NCBI RefSeq assembly: GCF_900104455.1
Contig: NZ_FNHB01000007.1
Coordinates: 124,001 to 188,000 of the forward strand
Direction of reading: 5' to 3'
Source: Dendrosporobacter quercicolus
GTDB taxonomy: Bacteria > Bacillota > Negativicutes > DSM-1736 > Dendrosporobacteraceae
DNA length: 64,000 nt
This document shows positions 35,530-44,041 of this stretch, one piece after another. The notes under the pieces were generated by a model. That model was not told where the DNA came from, made no database searches, and worked only from the letters and a program-made list of their open reading frames with translations. The position numbers and the translations under genes are program-made. Positions within the stretch are counted from its first letter, which is position 1. The number at the start of each line of letters is the position of its first letter.

Positions 35530-38112
35530 TTATAACATCATTGCCTCGCAATGACATAAAAATTTCAGCCGTTCAATTTTGAAATTAGCCTTAACCAGCA
35601 CCTCCGGCCAAATTCTGATCATTTGAATCATTTGCTTTCTTTTTTCCTCAGTTAAAGCCTCCCAGGCTACCAGGGCCGGATCGGTTTTTTGCTGCCGGTC
35701 TTTGTGCGGCCCATAGCGCCAGCCGGCGGCTTTTTGCTGCTTGCACCAGAGTTTGTGCTCAACAGGCGCCAGCATAGCCAATTCTTTATCGGTAAATTCA
35801 ATGGCTTCGGGCGTTTCCTTTACCGATACAACATCGTAGTTTATTTTTAACAGGACATTGGGAATCCGTTTGGCCTGGTTGCGAAAAGCATTTTTGATAT
35901 CCTCGTCGAGCTCGGCCCAGGGCCTGCGAAGCCAGGCGTCGATTTCCGGCTGATCTTTGGTGAGGCTGAGCAGCTTTTCGTGCAGCGCCAGGGAAATGCC
36001 GTCGATTTTCTCGCTGAAGAAGGCGTCGTGCATCAAATGGCGCAGGAACTGCTCTTCGTCCACATGCATTTTCAACTGTTCTTTGGAAGGCAAATAGGAT
36101 TGTTCCCACTTCTTGGCATGATTGAGCATACTCATTTCCAGGATAGCCTCCATTGAGCGGGACTCGTGCTTATAGCGGGGGATTTTTAGCAGCGCCCGCA
36201 AGATCCCATTGTCAATCTGGGCCTCATCATTGTCATTAATGAGCTGCGGAACTTTTGTTTCCAGCAGCGAGCGCAGCAGCATTGCCCGGCGGATAATAAA
36301 CAATTGATCCTGCTGCTGATCGGTTTGATTGGGGCCGAGAATGTTGACATAGCCGCGCAGCCGGCTTAAAAAGTCCGGCCCTTTTGCTCCTTTAAATTCC
36401 TGCAGAAAGTATTTTTGCTCCTGTTCATCACTGATATCGCCGCCGCAGAATTCTTCGAAGGTGCTGCTGGTGCCGCCGGCAAAGACAAAAATGGCCTTAC
36501 CGATGGGATGCAGCGAATCCCTTTCCCGAAACACCCCATCCTGCATCGGGGCCAGAAAATACTTTAACCAGCCCAGTTTTCCCTCAAAAGCCGAATCAAA
36601 TTCGTCAAAAAATACCAGCGGGATTTTTCCTTCCAGGGAAATGTCCCGGACTTTATGAAAGGCGTTAATGAGCTCCAGCGGACTGCGCAGCTGCGATAAA
36701 TTGAAATTCAGTTTTCTGATCAGGGCCGGCGCAATGCTGGCGGCTATTTCGGTTACGCCGAACGATTTGCCCGAACCGGGTGTGCCGAATACCGCGATGC
36801 ACAGTGGCCGGACAGTATTGACGGCGGCAATGTACTCGCTCATTAGGTTGTTGATGCTGCGGTAACTTTCAATTTCTGTCCGGTCTACGGTCTGCAGTTT
36901 GCCAAACTGGGCGATGGGAATGAATTTCAGCGCCTGCTTGACGCCGTTCTTGACGATGCTGTAGGCGATTTCAGCCAGATTGGCTGAGCTTTTATCTTTT
37001 AATATATACCAGCAGGACTGGCAATCGGCATTGGCGGAGATTCTAATAATCACATCCTGGACATCTTCTTTGGAAACAAAGTCCTTTTCCCATTCACTGA
37101 AAATCGCCGGACTGGGAAATCTGTCCGCCTGTACCGGATTGCCAAATCCGGTAAGGAAAAATTTTTGCGCGGCAACGATACCTGTACGAATACCGTCGCC
37201 AATGGAAAACGGAAGTTCTTCCCGGTGGGCGTAGCCGCTGGCAATGCTGCGGGCAAGCCCGGCAACAAAGCAGGAAGTAAGTCCCGACATTCGGCCCTGG
37301 CTGTCTTTAACCGAACCGCCTTCAAAGGCATAGGGCAGAAAATACAGATAGGATTCCTTGCTGCCTTCATTGCGGTAATAGATAGCGCCTTCAAGACCGA
37401 ATGGTATAATGAGGTGGCGGCAGTTGGCCAAAAAGGCCAGACTGGGGCTGTTGTTAATTTGCCAGACAAAATCCTGCGCGGTTTTTTCCCAGGAAAGGCT
37501 TTTGCTGATGTTTACGCCTTTTGCGCGTAAATCGTCGGCGTTAATAATCACAATGGTATTATTCATGTGATGTTTGGCGAGATTTTGCCACAAAGCATTG
37601 GTATCAATCGGATTATTCATTTTATACAGGACAATAGGCGTTTTGCCCGGGGTGGTCAAGGCCAGAGGCCAATAATTCCGATTGGAATTGAAGCCGTTAT
37701 TTTCATCATCAATAATGACCATATCGGCATCGGCGTTATCATTTTCCACCGGCAGCAGCTTAGGCTGGCCGGTGGCCGGACCGGTAAAGCCCAAAAAGCG
37801 GCTGACCCGGTATTTTTTATTGCCTTTTGGCTTATCGGCCGTTTCAGGGAAAAGGCCTAACTCGGCGGTAGAACTAAGAAACTCGGTAAGCGAAACGTCC
37901 GGCATATCCGTTATTTGCGGCGCAAGGATGGCCGCTCTGGTGGATAATGCCACCAGTTTGGTCAAAAGCAAGGCTTCTCCCGGCAATAACGCGCTATGGA
38001 TGTTTTCATGGGTCTGCCAGTTAAGCCCTTTGGCATTTTGCGGGTCTGTTATCCAAAGCAGCCGGTTAATGCAGATGTCGCCGGTTACTACAATGGTTAA
38101 ATTCTCAGGCAT
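35530..38112 (-). CDS. Large AAA ATPase with C-terminal RyR domain
   Basis: 860 residues with no signal peptide. The N-terminal part (1 to ~390) starts TIVVTGDICIN, which recalls PfkB-type Rossmann-like folds, but I cannot name it with confidence. The centre is an AAA ATPase with Walker A GTPGSGKS (443-450) and Walker B VFFDEFD (Asp503, Glu504), plus DFLSRLRGYVNILGP. Near the C-terminus, residues ~783-830 match the ryanodine-receptor RyR domain (EHKLWCKQQKAAGWRYGP at about 785-802, then KTDPALVAWEALTEEKR). RyR domains occur in prokaryotic signalling and conflict proteins. The gene is convergent with the exporter operon, stands alone, and has repeat elements beside both of its neighbours. Function unknown. 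Confidence 0.75.
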   Translation of the reverse strand: MPENLTIVVTGDICINRLLWITDPQNAKGLNWQTHENIHSALLPGEALLLTKLVALSTRAAILAPQITDMPDVSLTEFLSSTAELGLFPETADKPKGNKKYRVSRFLGFTGPATGQPKLLPVENDNADADMVIIDDENNGFNSNRNYWPLALTTPGKTPIVLYKMNNPIDTNALWQNLAKHHMNNTIVIINADDLRAKGVNISKSLSWEKTAQDFVWQINNSPSLAFLANCRHLIIPFGLEGAIYYRNEGSKESYLYFLPYAFEGGSVKDSQGRMSGLTSCFVAGLARSIASGYAHREELPFSIGDGIRTGIVAAQKFFLTGFGNPVQADRFPSPAIFSEWEKDFVSKEDVQDVIIRISANADCQSCWYILKDKSSANLAEIAYSIVKNGVKQALKFIPIAQFGKLQTVDRTEIESYRSINNLMSEYIAAVNTVRPLCIAVFGTPGSGKSFGVTEIAASIAPALIRKLNFNLSQLRSPLELINAFHKVRDISLEGKIPLVFFDEFDSAFEGKLGWLKYFLAPMQDGVFRERDSLHPIGKAIFVFAGGTSSTFEEFCGGDISDEQEQKYFLQEFKGAKGPDFLSRLRGYVNILGPNQTDQQQDQLFIIRRAMLLRSLLETKVPQLINDNDEAQIDNGILRALLKIPRYKHESRSMEAILEMSMLNHAKKWEQSYLPSKEQLKMHVDEEQFLRHLMHDAFFSEKIDGISLALHEKLLSLTKDQPEIDAWLRRPWAELDEDIKNAFRNQAKRIPNVLLKINYDVVSVKETPEAIEFTDKELAMLAPVEHKLWCKQQKAAGWRYGPHKDRQQKTDPALVAWEALTEEKRKQMIQMIRIWPEVLVKANFKIERLKFLCHCEAMML

Positions 38113-38160
38113 CTATTTCACTCCTTTTGGCGTTGTTTGCTGATAAAGCCATACGATCGG

Positions 38161-38245
38161 TACCTTGTCAGCCTTACAACCGGCAGAATAATGGCGAGGC
38201 TATAAACAGACCGTCAGTTTTCACTGGATTAGGGCTGACAAGGTA
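38161..38245. repeat. Dispersed repeat, copy B, upstream of the AAA-RyR gene
   Basis: An 85-bp element with 13-bp terminal inverted repeats TACCTTGTCAGCC and GGCTGACAAGGTA. Its interior (GAATAATGGCGAGGCTAT, AGACCGTCAGT, TTCACTGG) is shared with copy A at 9503-9618. It lies 48 bases upstream of the AAA-RyR start codon. Confidence 0.8.
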
Positions 38246-38411
38246 CTAGTACCTCATCTGCATTAAAAGCTCTGCTACTTTAGCAGTCTTTTTCCGTCCT
38301 GCTTCGTTGGCGTCGCCTTACAGATTCCCGATCTGCGCAGCTCCTTCGCCTCGCAGGCCGAAAAAATCCTCGCTAAATTATCTATCGTTTTAATGTAGAC
38401 AAGGTACTAGT
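38246..38411. repeat. MITE-like element with CTAGTACCT ends
   Basis: About 166 bp, directly abutting copy B. The outer 23 bases of both ends match as inverted repeats at 20 positions (ends CTAGTACCT and AGGTACTAG, inner part CATTAAAA and TTTTAATG). The interior has a GC-rich stretch, CGCCTCGCAGG followed by AAAAAATCCTCGC, that recurs with few changes at 49750-49778. No reading frame of note. Confidence 0.7.
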
Positions 38412-38508
38412 TCTAGGCAAGTGCGGAGGTCTCCTGTCGGATAGCGCAGCTTTCGTTATTCTTTCATTAAGCTTTTGGCTGGTGACGGTTGATATCTATT
38501 AAACCAAT

Positions 38509-38523
38509 TGATAATTGTTATCG
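38509..38523 (+). promoter_or_regulatory. Fur-box-like site 1
   Basis: TGATAATTGTTATCG matches the 7-1-7 Fur consensus TGATAATNATTATCA at nearly all positions. It lies about 80 bases upstream of a strong promoter and 400 bases before the iron/heme genes. Confidence 0.6.
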
Positions 38524-38600
38524 TGAAATGCCAACTGACGGCTGGCCAGTGATTAACAATAACCGGCGCGCAAAAAAATCTGATTGCATAAGATAAGGGC

Positions 38601-38629
38601 TTGACACGGCTTTATCTGAGGCTTACAAT
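38601..38629 (+). promoter_or_regulatory. Promoter upstream of the iron/heme genes
   Basis: TTGACA at 38601-38606, 17 bases, TACAAT at 38624-38629. Transcripts would have a leader of about 270 bases containing a second Fur-like site and an internal terminator. Confidence 0.65.
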
Positions 38630-38702
38630 ATAGCATATATACAAACCGATCATTGAACTGCGCTGCGGAAAATATTTGCTGAAAGAAGCAGCTTTTGATT
38701 AT

Positions 38703-38727
38703 TTAAATGATAATGATAATCGTTTAA
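38703..38727 (+). promoter_or_regulatory. Fur-box-like site 2
   Basis: A site containing TGATAATGATAATCG, matching the classical GATAATGATAATC half of the Fur box, flanked by TTAAA and TTTAA that make it an imperfect palindrome. It lies ~180 bases before the substrate-binding protein gene. Confidence 0.6.
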
Positions 38728-38796
38728 ACCTGAAGCTCGGTTAGCGCAGTTAAAATCCGGACATGAATACAAGCCGACTGTTTAGAGAGCCTGGAG

Positions 38797-38831
38797 CTCC
38801 GTATTGCTTGATTAGCATACGGGGTTTTTTT
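38797..38831 (+). terminator. Terminator within the leader of the iron/heme operon
   Basis: CTCCGTAT pairs with ATACGGGG (one G-T pair) and is followed by seven T. It lies downstream of the promoter and Fur-like sites but 78 bases before the first gene, so it could end a small RNA or act in attenuation. Confidence 0.7.
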
Positions 38832-38908
38832 GCGTTAAAGCAGGCTGGCTCCTAACGGCCGGGGCGGCTTGCGCCGGAGAACGCCAGTCCGAAGAAAGAG
38901 GTGAATGT

Positions 38909-39874
38909 ATGCCAATTACCATTGGCAGGCTAAGTCTGTGGATCATTGCTGGATTGCTAACAATCATTCTGCTGATGCAGGATAAAATGCCGGTAACGGC
39001 GCTGGAAAAGACGGCAGTAATGATTGCCACCGATAATGCCGGGCGAAAAGTAGAAATTCCCAGGCAGCCCCAAAGGGTCATTGTCCTGAATGCCTCAAAT
39101 CTTGATTTGTATTATGCAGCTGGAGGAGAGGTTGTTGGCAAACCTACCACAAAAGCGCTGCGACCGGAGGTCAGCCAGGCGGTTGCAGCAATTCCCGCTG
39201 TCGGAACTACCGCCAATCCCAGTATTGAACAACTGATCGCGCTGGAGCCTGATTTAATTCTTGGGGTTAATGCCCCGCCGCATCATGCGTTGATTCCCGT
39301 CCTGGAGAAAGCCGGCATTCCTATCTTATTGCAAACCCTGGAAAATTATCAACAAATTTTAGACACACTGGCCTTGTACGGTTTGCTGACCGGCAAGCAA
39401 TCATTGGCCCAGGCGGAAATTGACCGGATAGAAGCTCAGTATCAAGCGGTCAGGGCCAGGGTCAGCGGGAAAGAAGCGCCCCGGGTCCTGGTGGTCTGGG
39501 GCTCAACCGAGAGTTTTAACATGGCTACGGCAAACAGCTTTGCCGGTGATTTGGTCAAACGCCTGGGTGGCGTTAATGTCGCGGATGAGCAAATTACGGC
39601 AAGCCAATTGCGTTATGTTCCTCTCAGTATGGAGTTTGTCGCCAGGGCCAACCCGGATGTCATTTTATTGATTACGCATAGCACGGATGAAAAAGTCGTG
39701 GGGAAACTACGTTCCGACTTGATTAAGCATCCGGCCTGGCAAGGCGTTAAGGCCGTGCAAAACAACCGGGTGGAACAACTGCCATATGCGCTGTTTGCGA
39801 TTAATCCGGGCACGCAGGTGGGGGAGGCTTTGGTTATTTTGGAGAAACTGCTATACCCGGATGACGGCGACTGA
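38909..39874 (+). CDS. ABC transporter substrate-binding protein, iron-siderophore/heme/B12 type
   Basis: 321 residues. An uncleaved anchor or signal (about 8-32) leads into a TroA/BtuF-type fold: ATDNAGRKVEIPRQPQRVIV at the start, ALEPDLILGVNAPPHH mid-protein, and a C-terminal INPGTQVGEALVILEKLL. No lipobox Cys is present, so it may be membrane-anchored or periplasmic. AAAGAGGTG precedes the ATG. No permease or ATPase gene is adjacent; those must be elsewhere. Fur-like sites upstream and a heme enzyme and TonB receptor downstream favour iron or heme as ligand. Confidence 0.8.
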   Translation: MPITIGRLSLWIIAGLLTIILLMQDKMPVTALEKTAVMIATDNAGRKVEIPRQPQRVIVLNASNLDLYYAAGGEVVGKPTTKALRPEVSQAVAAIPAVGTTANPSIEQLIALEPDLILGVNAPPHHALIPVLEKAGIPILLQTLENYQQILDTLALYGLLTGKQSLAQAEIDRIEAQYQAVRARVSGKEAPRVLVVWGSTESFNMATANSFAGDLVKRLGGVNVADEQITASQLRYVPLSMEFVARANPDVILLITHSTDEKVVGKLRSDLIKHPAWQGVKAVQNNRVEQLPYALFAINPGTQVGEALVILEKLLYPDDGD

Positions 39875-39931
39875 CACGCTTTACAGAACAGTGGCTAAGG
39901 CTGGATATGAAGAAAAAAGGGAGGGAAGGTT

Positions 39932-41320
39932 TTGACAGGAAACCGGTTAAATGCAATGCTGGCCGGAATGAGTTCCGCGGAGTATCAATTGCTGGTAGGG
40001 ACGCAAGAGGGCGACCCCTTATGCCGGGCCTTTACCGAAAAAAGAGGGATGCATGGCGGGTTTACAGGCAGTGAAATAAAGCCGGCGCAATGGCAGGCTG
40101 CCTGGAACGGGCTGATGGCAGAGGAGGCGCAGCCTGGCAAGAGGGTGGCTTATATTCATATTCCCTTTTGCCGGCGTCGCTGCCTTTACTGCGGATTTTT
40201 CCAAAATTATTCGGACGCGGAACTTGAAAGGGCGTATATTGAATGCCTGGTGCGTGAGCTGCAAATGGCCGCTGATACCAGGTATTTATCGGGTGCAAAA
40301 CTGAATGCCGTTTTTATCGGCGGCGGGACGCCCAGCAGTCTTTCCTCGCTCAATGCGGCAAAGCTGCTCAAGGCCCTTCGCGCTTATTTACCCCTGACCA
40401 ATGATTATGAATTAACGCTGGAGGCAAGAATAAACGATCTTATTCCGGAGAAGATGGAAATATGGCTGGCGCATGGCGTTAATCGCGTCTCTATTGGGGT
40501 ACAGTCGTTTAATACCAGGGTCCGGCGGGCCGTGGGGCGGATCGATGCCACAGAGGCCATTCTGAATAAGCTGCAGCTCTTATCGGCGTATGGTCAGGCG
40601 GCGGTAATTGTAGATCTGATGTACGGCCTACCCTATCAGACAATGGCTGTTTGGCTGAAGGATTTGCAGTTTTTGACCAGGGCGGCAATTGACGGCTGGG
40701 ATTTATATCAGTTGAATGTTTATGAGACCAGCGCGCTCAAAGCAGCCATTGCGGCAGGGCGGCTTCCCGCTGCGGCGACAGTTGCCGGACAGGCCGAAAT
40801 GTTTGCCGCCGCTGAAGCTATTCTGGCGGATCATTGTTTCCCGCGGATTAGTGTGTGTCACTGGTCCAAAAGCAACCGGGAACGCAATATGTACAATACA
40901 CTGACAAAAAGCTCGCTGGCAGTACTGCCGTTTGGCGCCGGCGGCGGCGGCCGGATCGGCGGCGTCAGCCTGTCGCTGGAGCGGAAGGTAGAGCGTTACA
41001 TGAACATGATCAGGCAGGGCGACAAGCCTATTGCCGCTATGCGGCAACCGCACAGCGGCTACAGCCTGCAAAAAGCAGTGATGGGACAAATCAAGCAAGG
41101 CTATATTGATCTGGGGTCGCTTGCCGGTTGCCATGGCAGCGGCATTTGGGAGCTTGAACCTTTACTGAAGATATGGGAACGGCGGGGACTATTGCAAACC
41201 GGGGCGCGAGTCGCAAAGCTGACAGTGGCCGGGCAATTCTGGTATATGAATATTGCCCGGTCAATATTGGAATGCCTGAACGCTCTTGATATACATAAAT
41301 CTGCAACAAAAGTTGAATAA
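39932..41320 (+). CDS. Radical SAM enzyme, HutW/ChuW-like anaerobic heme degradation
   Basis: 462 residues related to oxygen-independent coproporphyrinogen oxidase (HemN/HemW). The radical SAM cluster motif CRRRCLYC (C-x3-C-x2-C) is in YIHIPFCRRRCLYCGFF, followed by VFIGGGTPSSLS and RVSIGVQSFNTRVRRAVGR. The extended C-terminus and the place between a binding protein and a TonB receptor fit the ChuW/HutW group, which opens the heme ring anaerobically to release iron. Starts at TTG after GGGAGGGAAGG. HemW itself is the main alternative. Confidence 0.75.
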   Translation: MTGNRLNAMLAGMSSAEYQLLVGTQEGDPLCRAFTEKRGMHGGFTGSEIKPAQWQAAWNGLMAEEAQPGKRVAYIHIPFCRRRCLYCGFFQNYSDAELERAYIECLVRELQMAADTRYLSGAKLNAVFIGGGTPSSLSSLNAAKLLKALRAYLPLTNDYELTLEARINDLIPEKMEIWLAHGVNRVSIGVQSFNTRVRRAVGRIDATEAILNKLQLLSAYGQAAVIVDLMYGLPYQTMAVWLKDLQFLTRAAIDGWDLYQLNVYETSALKAAIAAGRLPAAATVAGQAEMFAAAEAILADHCFPRISVCHWSKSNRERNMYNTLTKSSLAVLPFGAGGGGRIGGVSLSLERKVERYMNMIRQGDKPIAAMRQPHSGYSLQKAVMGQIKQGYIDLGSLAGCHGSGIWELEPLLKIWERRGLLQTGARVAKLTVAGQFWYMNIARSILECLNALDIHKSATKVE

Positions 41321-41333
41321 GGGGGATGTTTCA

Positions 41334-43274
41334 ATGAATCAGCAGGTGACTGCAAAAAAACGGCTGGCGTTGCTGGGCGTTTGCCTTTTGACGTCGGTTC
41401 ATATGCCAGTGAACGCTGAGGAGGCGGTGCAAACAAAGGAAATTACAATCACCGCAACGCGTACTGAGCAGGAGATTAAAGAAATTCCGTCAACAGTGGA
41501 AATTATCAGCCAGGAAGAGATTGCCGCCCAAGGCGCGGCTACTTTGCGCCAGGCTTTGGAAATGGCGACCAATCTTTCTTTTGGCGTGGACGGAATGAAA
41601 GGTTCGAAGGTGTCTATCCGCGGCCTTGATTCTCAACATGTTCTGTTGTTAATCGACGGCCGCCGAATCAGCGGCGAACTTTCCCTGGCCCGGACCAACT
41701 CTTTTGAAATTGACCGGATCGGCATGGAAAATGTAGAGCGTATTGAAATTCTCCGCGGCGCCAGCAGCGCTTTGTATGGTTCAGATGCGATGGGCGGCGT
41801 GATCAATATTATTACGAAGAAGCCGGTGAAACAAAGCGTTAGTCTGGAAATTGAGGAACGCCGGTCCGACTCATTTTCCAGCGGCCGCAATTGGCTGATG
41901 CGTTATGATGCAGGAAAAACCGGACGGTTTTCCTGGTCGCTCAGCGCTGGTGAACGGCAGGAAGATCCCTTCACCAATCAAGAGGGCGATACCAATAATT
42001 ATTATGGAACCCGCAAGCCTTTTCAGTTTCAGGGGATATGGGATACCGGCAACCAGGGGCAGCTGACCTTCGGTGTGGACTACCTGGACGAAGAAAATCA
42101 AAGGTTAAGCGGCACAACCCGCTATGTGAACAACAACCAAAGAACCGATTACAATCTTGGTTATACCGGTAAATCGGACACTGCCGACTATCAGTTCAGA
42201 GTATACCAGTCTACCTATGAGAAGGATTACGAAAGCCGCAAAAAGACCGACGGCGCTTTAAGCAGCTTTGATGTGATAAAACGTCAAACCAGAACGTTTG
42301 AAGGGAATTCCAGCAAAGCCTGGCGGAACAATCATCTTTTCACCTATGGGGGCGAGTACCGGGAGGAAACGGTCAAGGGAACGCGCATTGACTCTAATCA
42401 AGGCAATTATACGTTGTATCGTGAAGGAAAAACAGCCAATGGGTCAGAAGCCGGCATCGATTATTACGCCGCCTATGTTCAGGATGAGTGGGTAGTGAAT
42501 GACCGCCTGCTGCTTATCTCGGCGCTGCGGTTTGATGACAGTGACAAATTTGAAAGTGCGGTCAGTCCTAAAATCGGCATGACCTATAAGGTCCGGCCTA
42601 ACAGCCGGTTGAAATTCAATGTCGGCCTGGGCTTTAAAACACCGACAACCACGGAATTATATCATGATTTCGCGATGGGCAAATCCACTTATTTTACCGG
42701 CAATCCTAATTTGGCTCCGGAAAAGTCCCAAAGCTACGAAATAGGCTGGGAAGGCGAGCAAGGAAGTATCTTCGGCAAGGTAACGTACTTTTGCAATGAA
42801 ATTAAGGATTTAATTGAAAGCTACGACACCGGTGAAACCCTGCCCGGCGGTACGGTTAAAATAAAATCCTACGATAATATTGGCAAAGCGCAACTTCAGG
42901 GACTGGAAGCGGAGGTTGGGCAGGCAATCACCGACAAGCTGGCGGCAAAACTAAGTTATACGTATCTTGATGCTCAAAATAAGGTAACCAACACCCGGCT
43001 GTATAACCGCGCCCGCCATCAAATCGGCGCCAGCCTGATTTATTCCGACAAGGAGCTGGGGCTGCGCGGCAGCCTGTGGGGGACTTGGTATGGCGATTAC
43101 CGTGAAGAAGACAAAAAAGAAAATTCTTATGGCATATGGAACGCTTTGATAAGTAAAGAACTGAACAAGACTACTACGGTTTATGTGGGGGTAGATAACA
43201 TCTTCAATTATCAGGATTACGACAATTGGATCAATGGTACGCTATACCGCAGCGGCGTTAAAGTGAAGTTCTAG
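41334..43274 (+). CDS. TonB-dependent outer-membrane receptor, probably heme or iron
   Basis: 646 residues: signal peptide ending near VNAEE, a plug domain (ITITATRTEQEIKEIPSTVE, then KVSIRGLDSQHVLLLIDGRR and LRGASSALYGSDAMGGVINI) and a 22-strand-type beta barrel ending in a C-terminal Phe (KVKF), the outer-membrane assembly signal. GGGGG precedes the ATG at 41334; an in-frame ATG at 41286 lies inside the previous gene. A TonB receptor shows a true outer membrane. The HutW-like neighbour points to heme, but the ligand is not proven. Confidence 0.92.
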   Translation: MNQQVTAKKRLALLGVCLLTSVHMPVNAEEAVQTKEITITATRTEQEIKEIPSTVEIISQEEIAAQGAATLRQALEMATNLSFGVDGMKGSKVSIRGLDSQHVLLLIDGRRISGELSLARTNSFEIDRIGMENVERIEILRGASSALYGSDAMGGVINIITKKPVKQSVSLEIEERRSDSFSSGRNWLMRYDAGKTGRFSWSLSAGERQEDPFTNQEGDTNNYYGTRKPFQFQGIWDTGNQGQLTFGVDYLDEENQRLSGTTRYVNNNQRTDYNLGYTGKSDTADYQFRVYQSTYEKDYESRKKTDGALSSFDVIKRQTRTFEGNSSKAWRNNHLFTYGGEYREETVKGTRIDSNQGNYTLYREGKTANGSEAGIDYYAAYVQDEWVVNDRLLLISALRFDDSDKFESAVSPKIGMTYKVRPNSRLKFNVGLGFKTPTTTELYHDFAMGKSTYFTGNPNLAPEKSQSYEIGWEGEQGSIFGKVTYFCNEIKDLIESYDTGETLPGGTVKIKSYDNIGKAQLQGLEAEVGQAITDKLAAKLSYTYLDAQNKVTNTRLYNRARHQIGASLIYSDKELGLRGSLWGTWYGDYREEDKKENSYGIWNALISKELNKTTTVYVGVDNIFNYQDYDNWINGTLYRSGVKVKF

Positions 43275-43302
43275 TATACTGTATACTTTCGAAAATATAC
43301 TA
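43272..43302. promoter_or_regulatory. Palindromic operator candidate before gntR
   Basis: GTATACTGTATAC (43274-43286) is a perfect 6-1-6 palindrome, and TAGTATA and TATACTA at the ends form a wider inverted repeat. The spacing and core resemble sites of FCD-type GntR regulators, so autoregulation is likely. Confidence 0.6.
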
Positions 43303-43335
43303 CCATTGTAGTTTACAAAGTGATATAGTACCAAT

Positions 43336-44010
43336 ATGAAAAAAATGAATTTGATTAAAAGCAATAAAATTGAACACCGGACGATGTCTGATCTGGTAGT
43401 TGAAAAGCTGAGGGAAGCAATCTTAAATGGTGAACTGGCGGGCGGACAGCAATTAAAGCAAGAGGCATTGGCCGGCTGGTTACAGGTAAGCCTGAGCCCG
43501 GTTCGTGAAGCCCTAAAAAACCTGGAAGCCGAGGGCCTGGTCAAGTTTTCTCCCAATCGCGGTGTGGCAGTGACTGCTTTATCGGCGGCCGAAGCCCGGG
43601 AAATTTTTGAGATCAGGCTGTTTTTGGAAAGCGGGGCGCTGGAATTATCCATTCCTTATCTGCAGTCTGCCGACCTGACCAAAGCAGGCCAAATTCTGCA
43701 GCAGGCGGACTGTGCGCCGGCCAGCAGCGACTGCGGCGGCTTGAACTGGCAGTTTCATCAGGTTTTGTACCAGGGGGCCGACAGACCGCGGTTATTAAGC
43801 ATGATTCAAATACTGCACAATAATGTGGAACGCTATATGCGGTTATACCTGGCAACCATGAATTTTCATGAGCAGTCTCAACAGGAGCACCGGGAGTTAT
43901 TGGCTGCCTGCGCCGGGAAAGATATCCTACAGGCTCAAACTGTTTTGCGCCGGCATATGCTGGCAGCCAGCGGCAGCTTGTGTGAATATCTTCATCATGG
44001 CCAGGGATAA
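43336..44010 (+). CDS. GntR family transcriptional regulator, FCD subfamily
   Basis: 224 residues: winged helix (GQQLKQEALAGWLQVSLSPV, REALKNLEAEGLV) and FCD domain with candidate metal residues in LNWQFHQVLY, QEHRELLAA and LRRHMLAA. No clear ribosome binding site precedes the ATG (AAAGTGATA only). It is followed after 31 bases by a DMT-type exporter, which it may control. The palindrome at 43274 lies upstream. Confidence 0.88.
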   Translation: MKKMNLIKSNKIEHRTMSDLVVEKLREAILNGELAGGQQLKQEALAGWLQVSLSPVREALKNLEAEGLVKFSPNRGVAVTALSAAEAREIFEIRLFLESGALELSIPYLQSADLTKAGQILQQADCAPASSDCGGLNWQFHQVLYQGADRPRLLSMIQILHNNVERYMRLYLATMNFHEQSQQEHRELLAACAGKDILQAQTVLRRHMLAASGSLCEYLHHGQG

Positions 44011-44041
44011 GCCCGGCTTTTACTGAAAGAGAGGGATAATT

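Noticed and set aside
38636-38908. Cobalamin riboswitch in the leader of the iron/heme genes
   Set aside because: I looked for the B12 box and the GCCACTG core and found no convincing match; Fur-like sites explain the region better. A covariance-model search would settle it.
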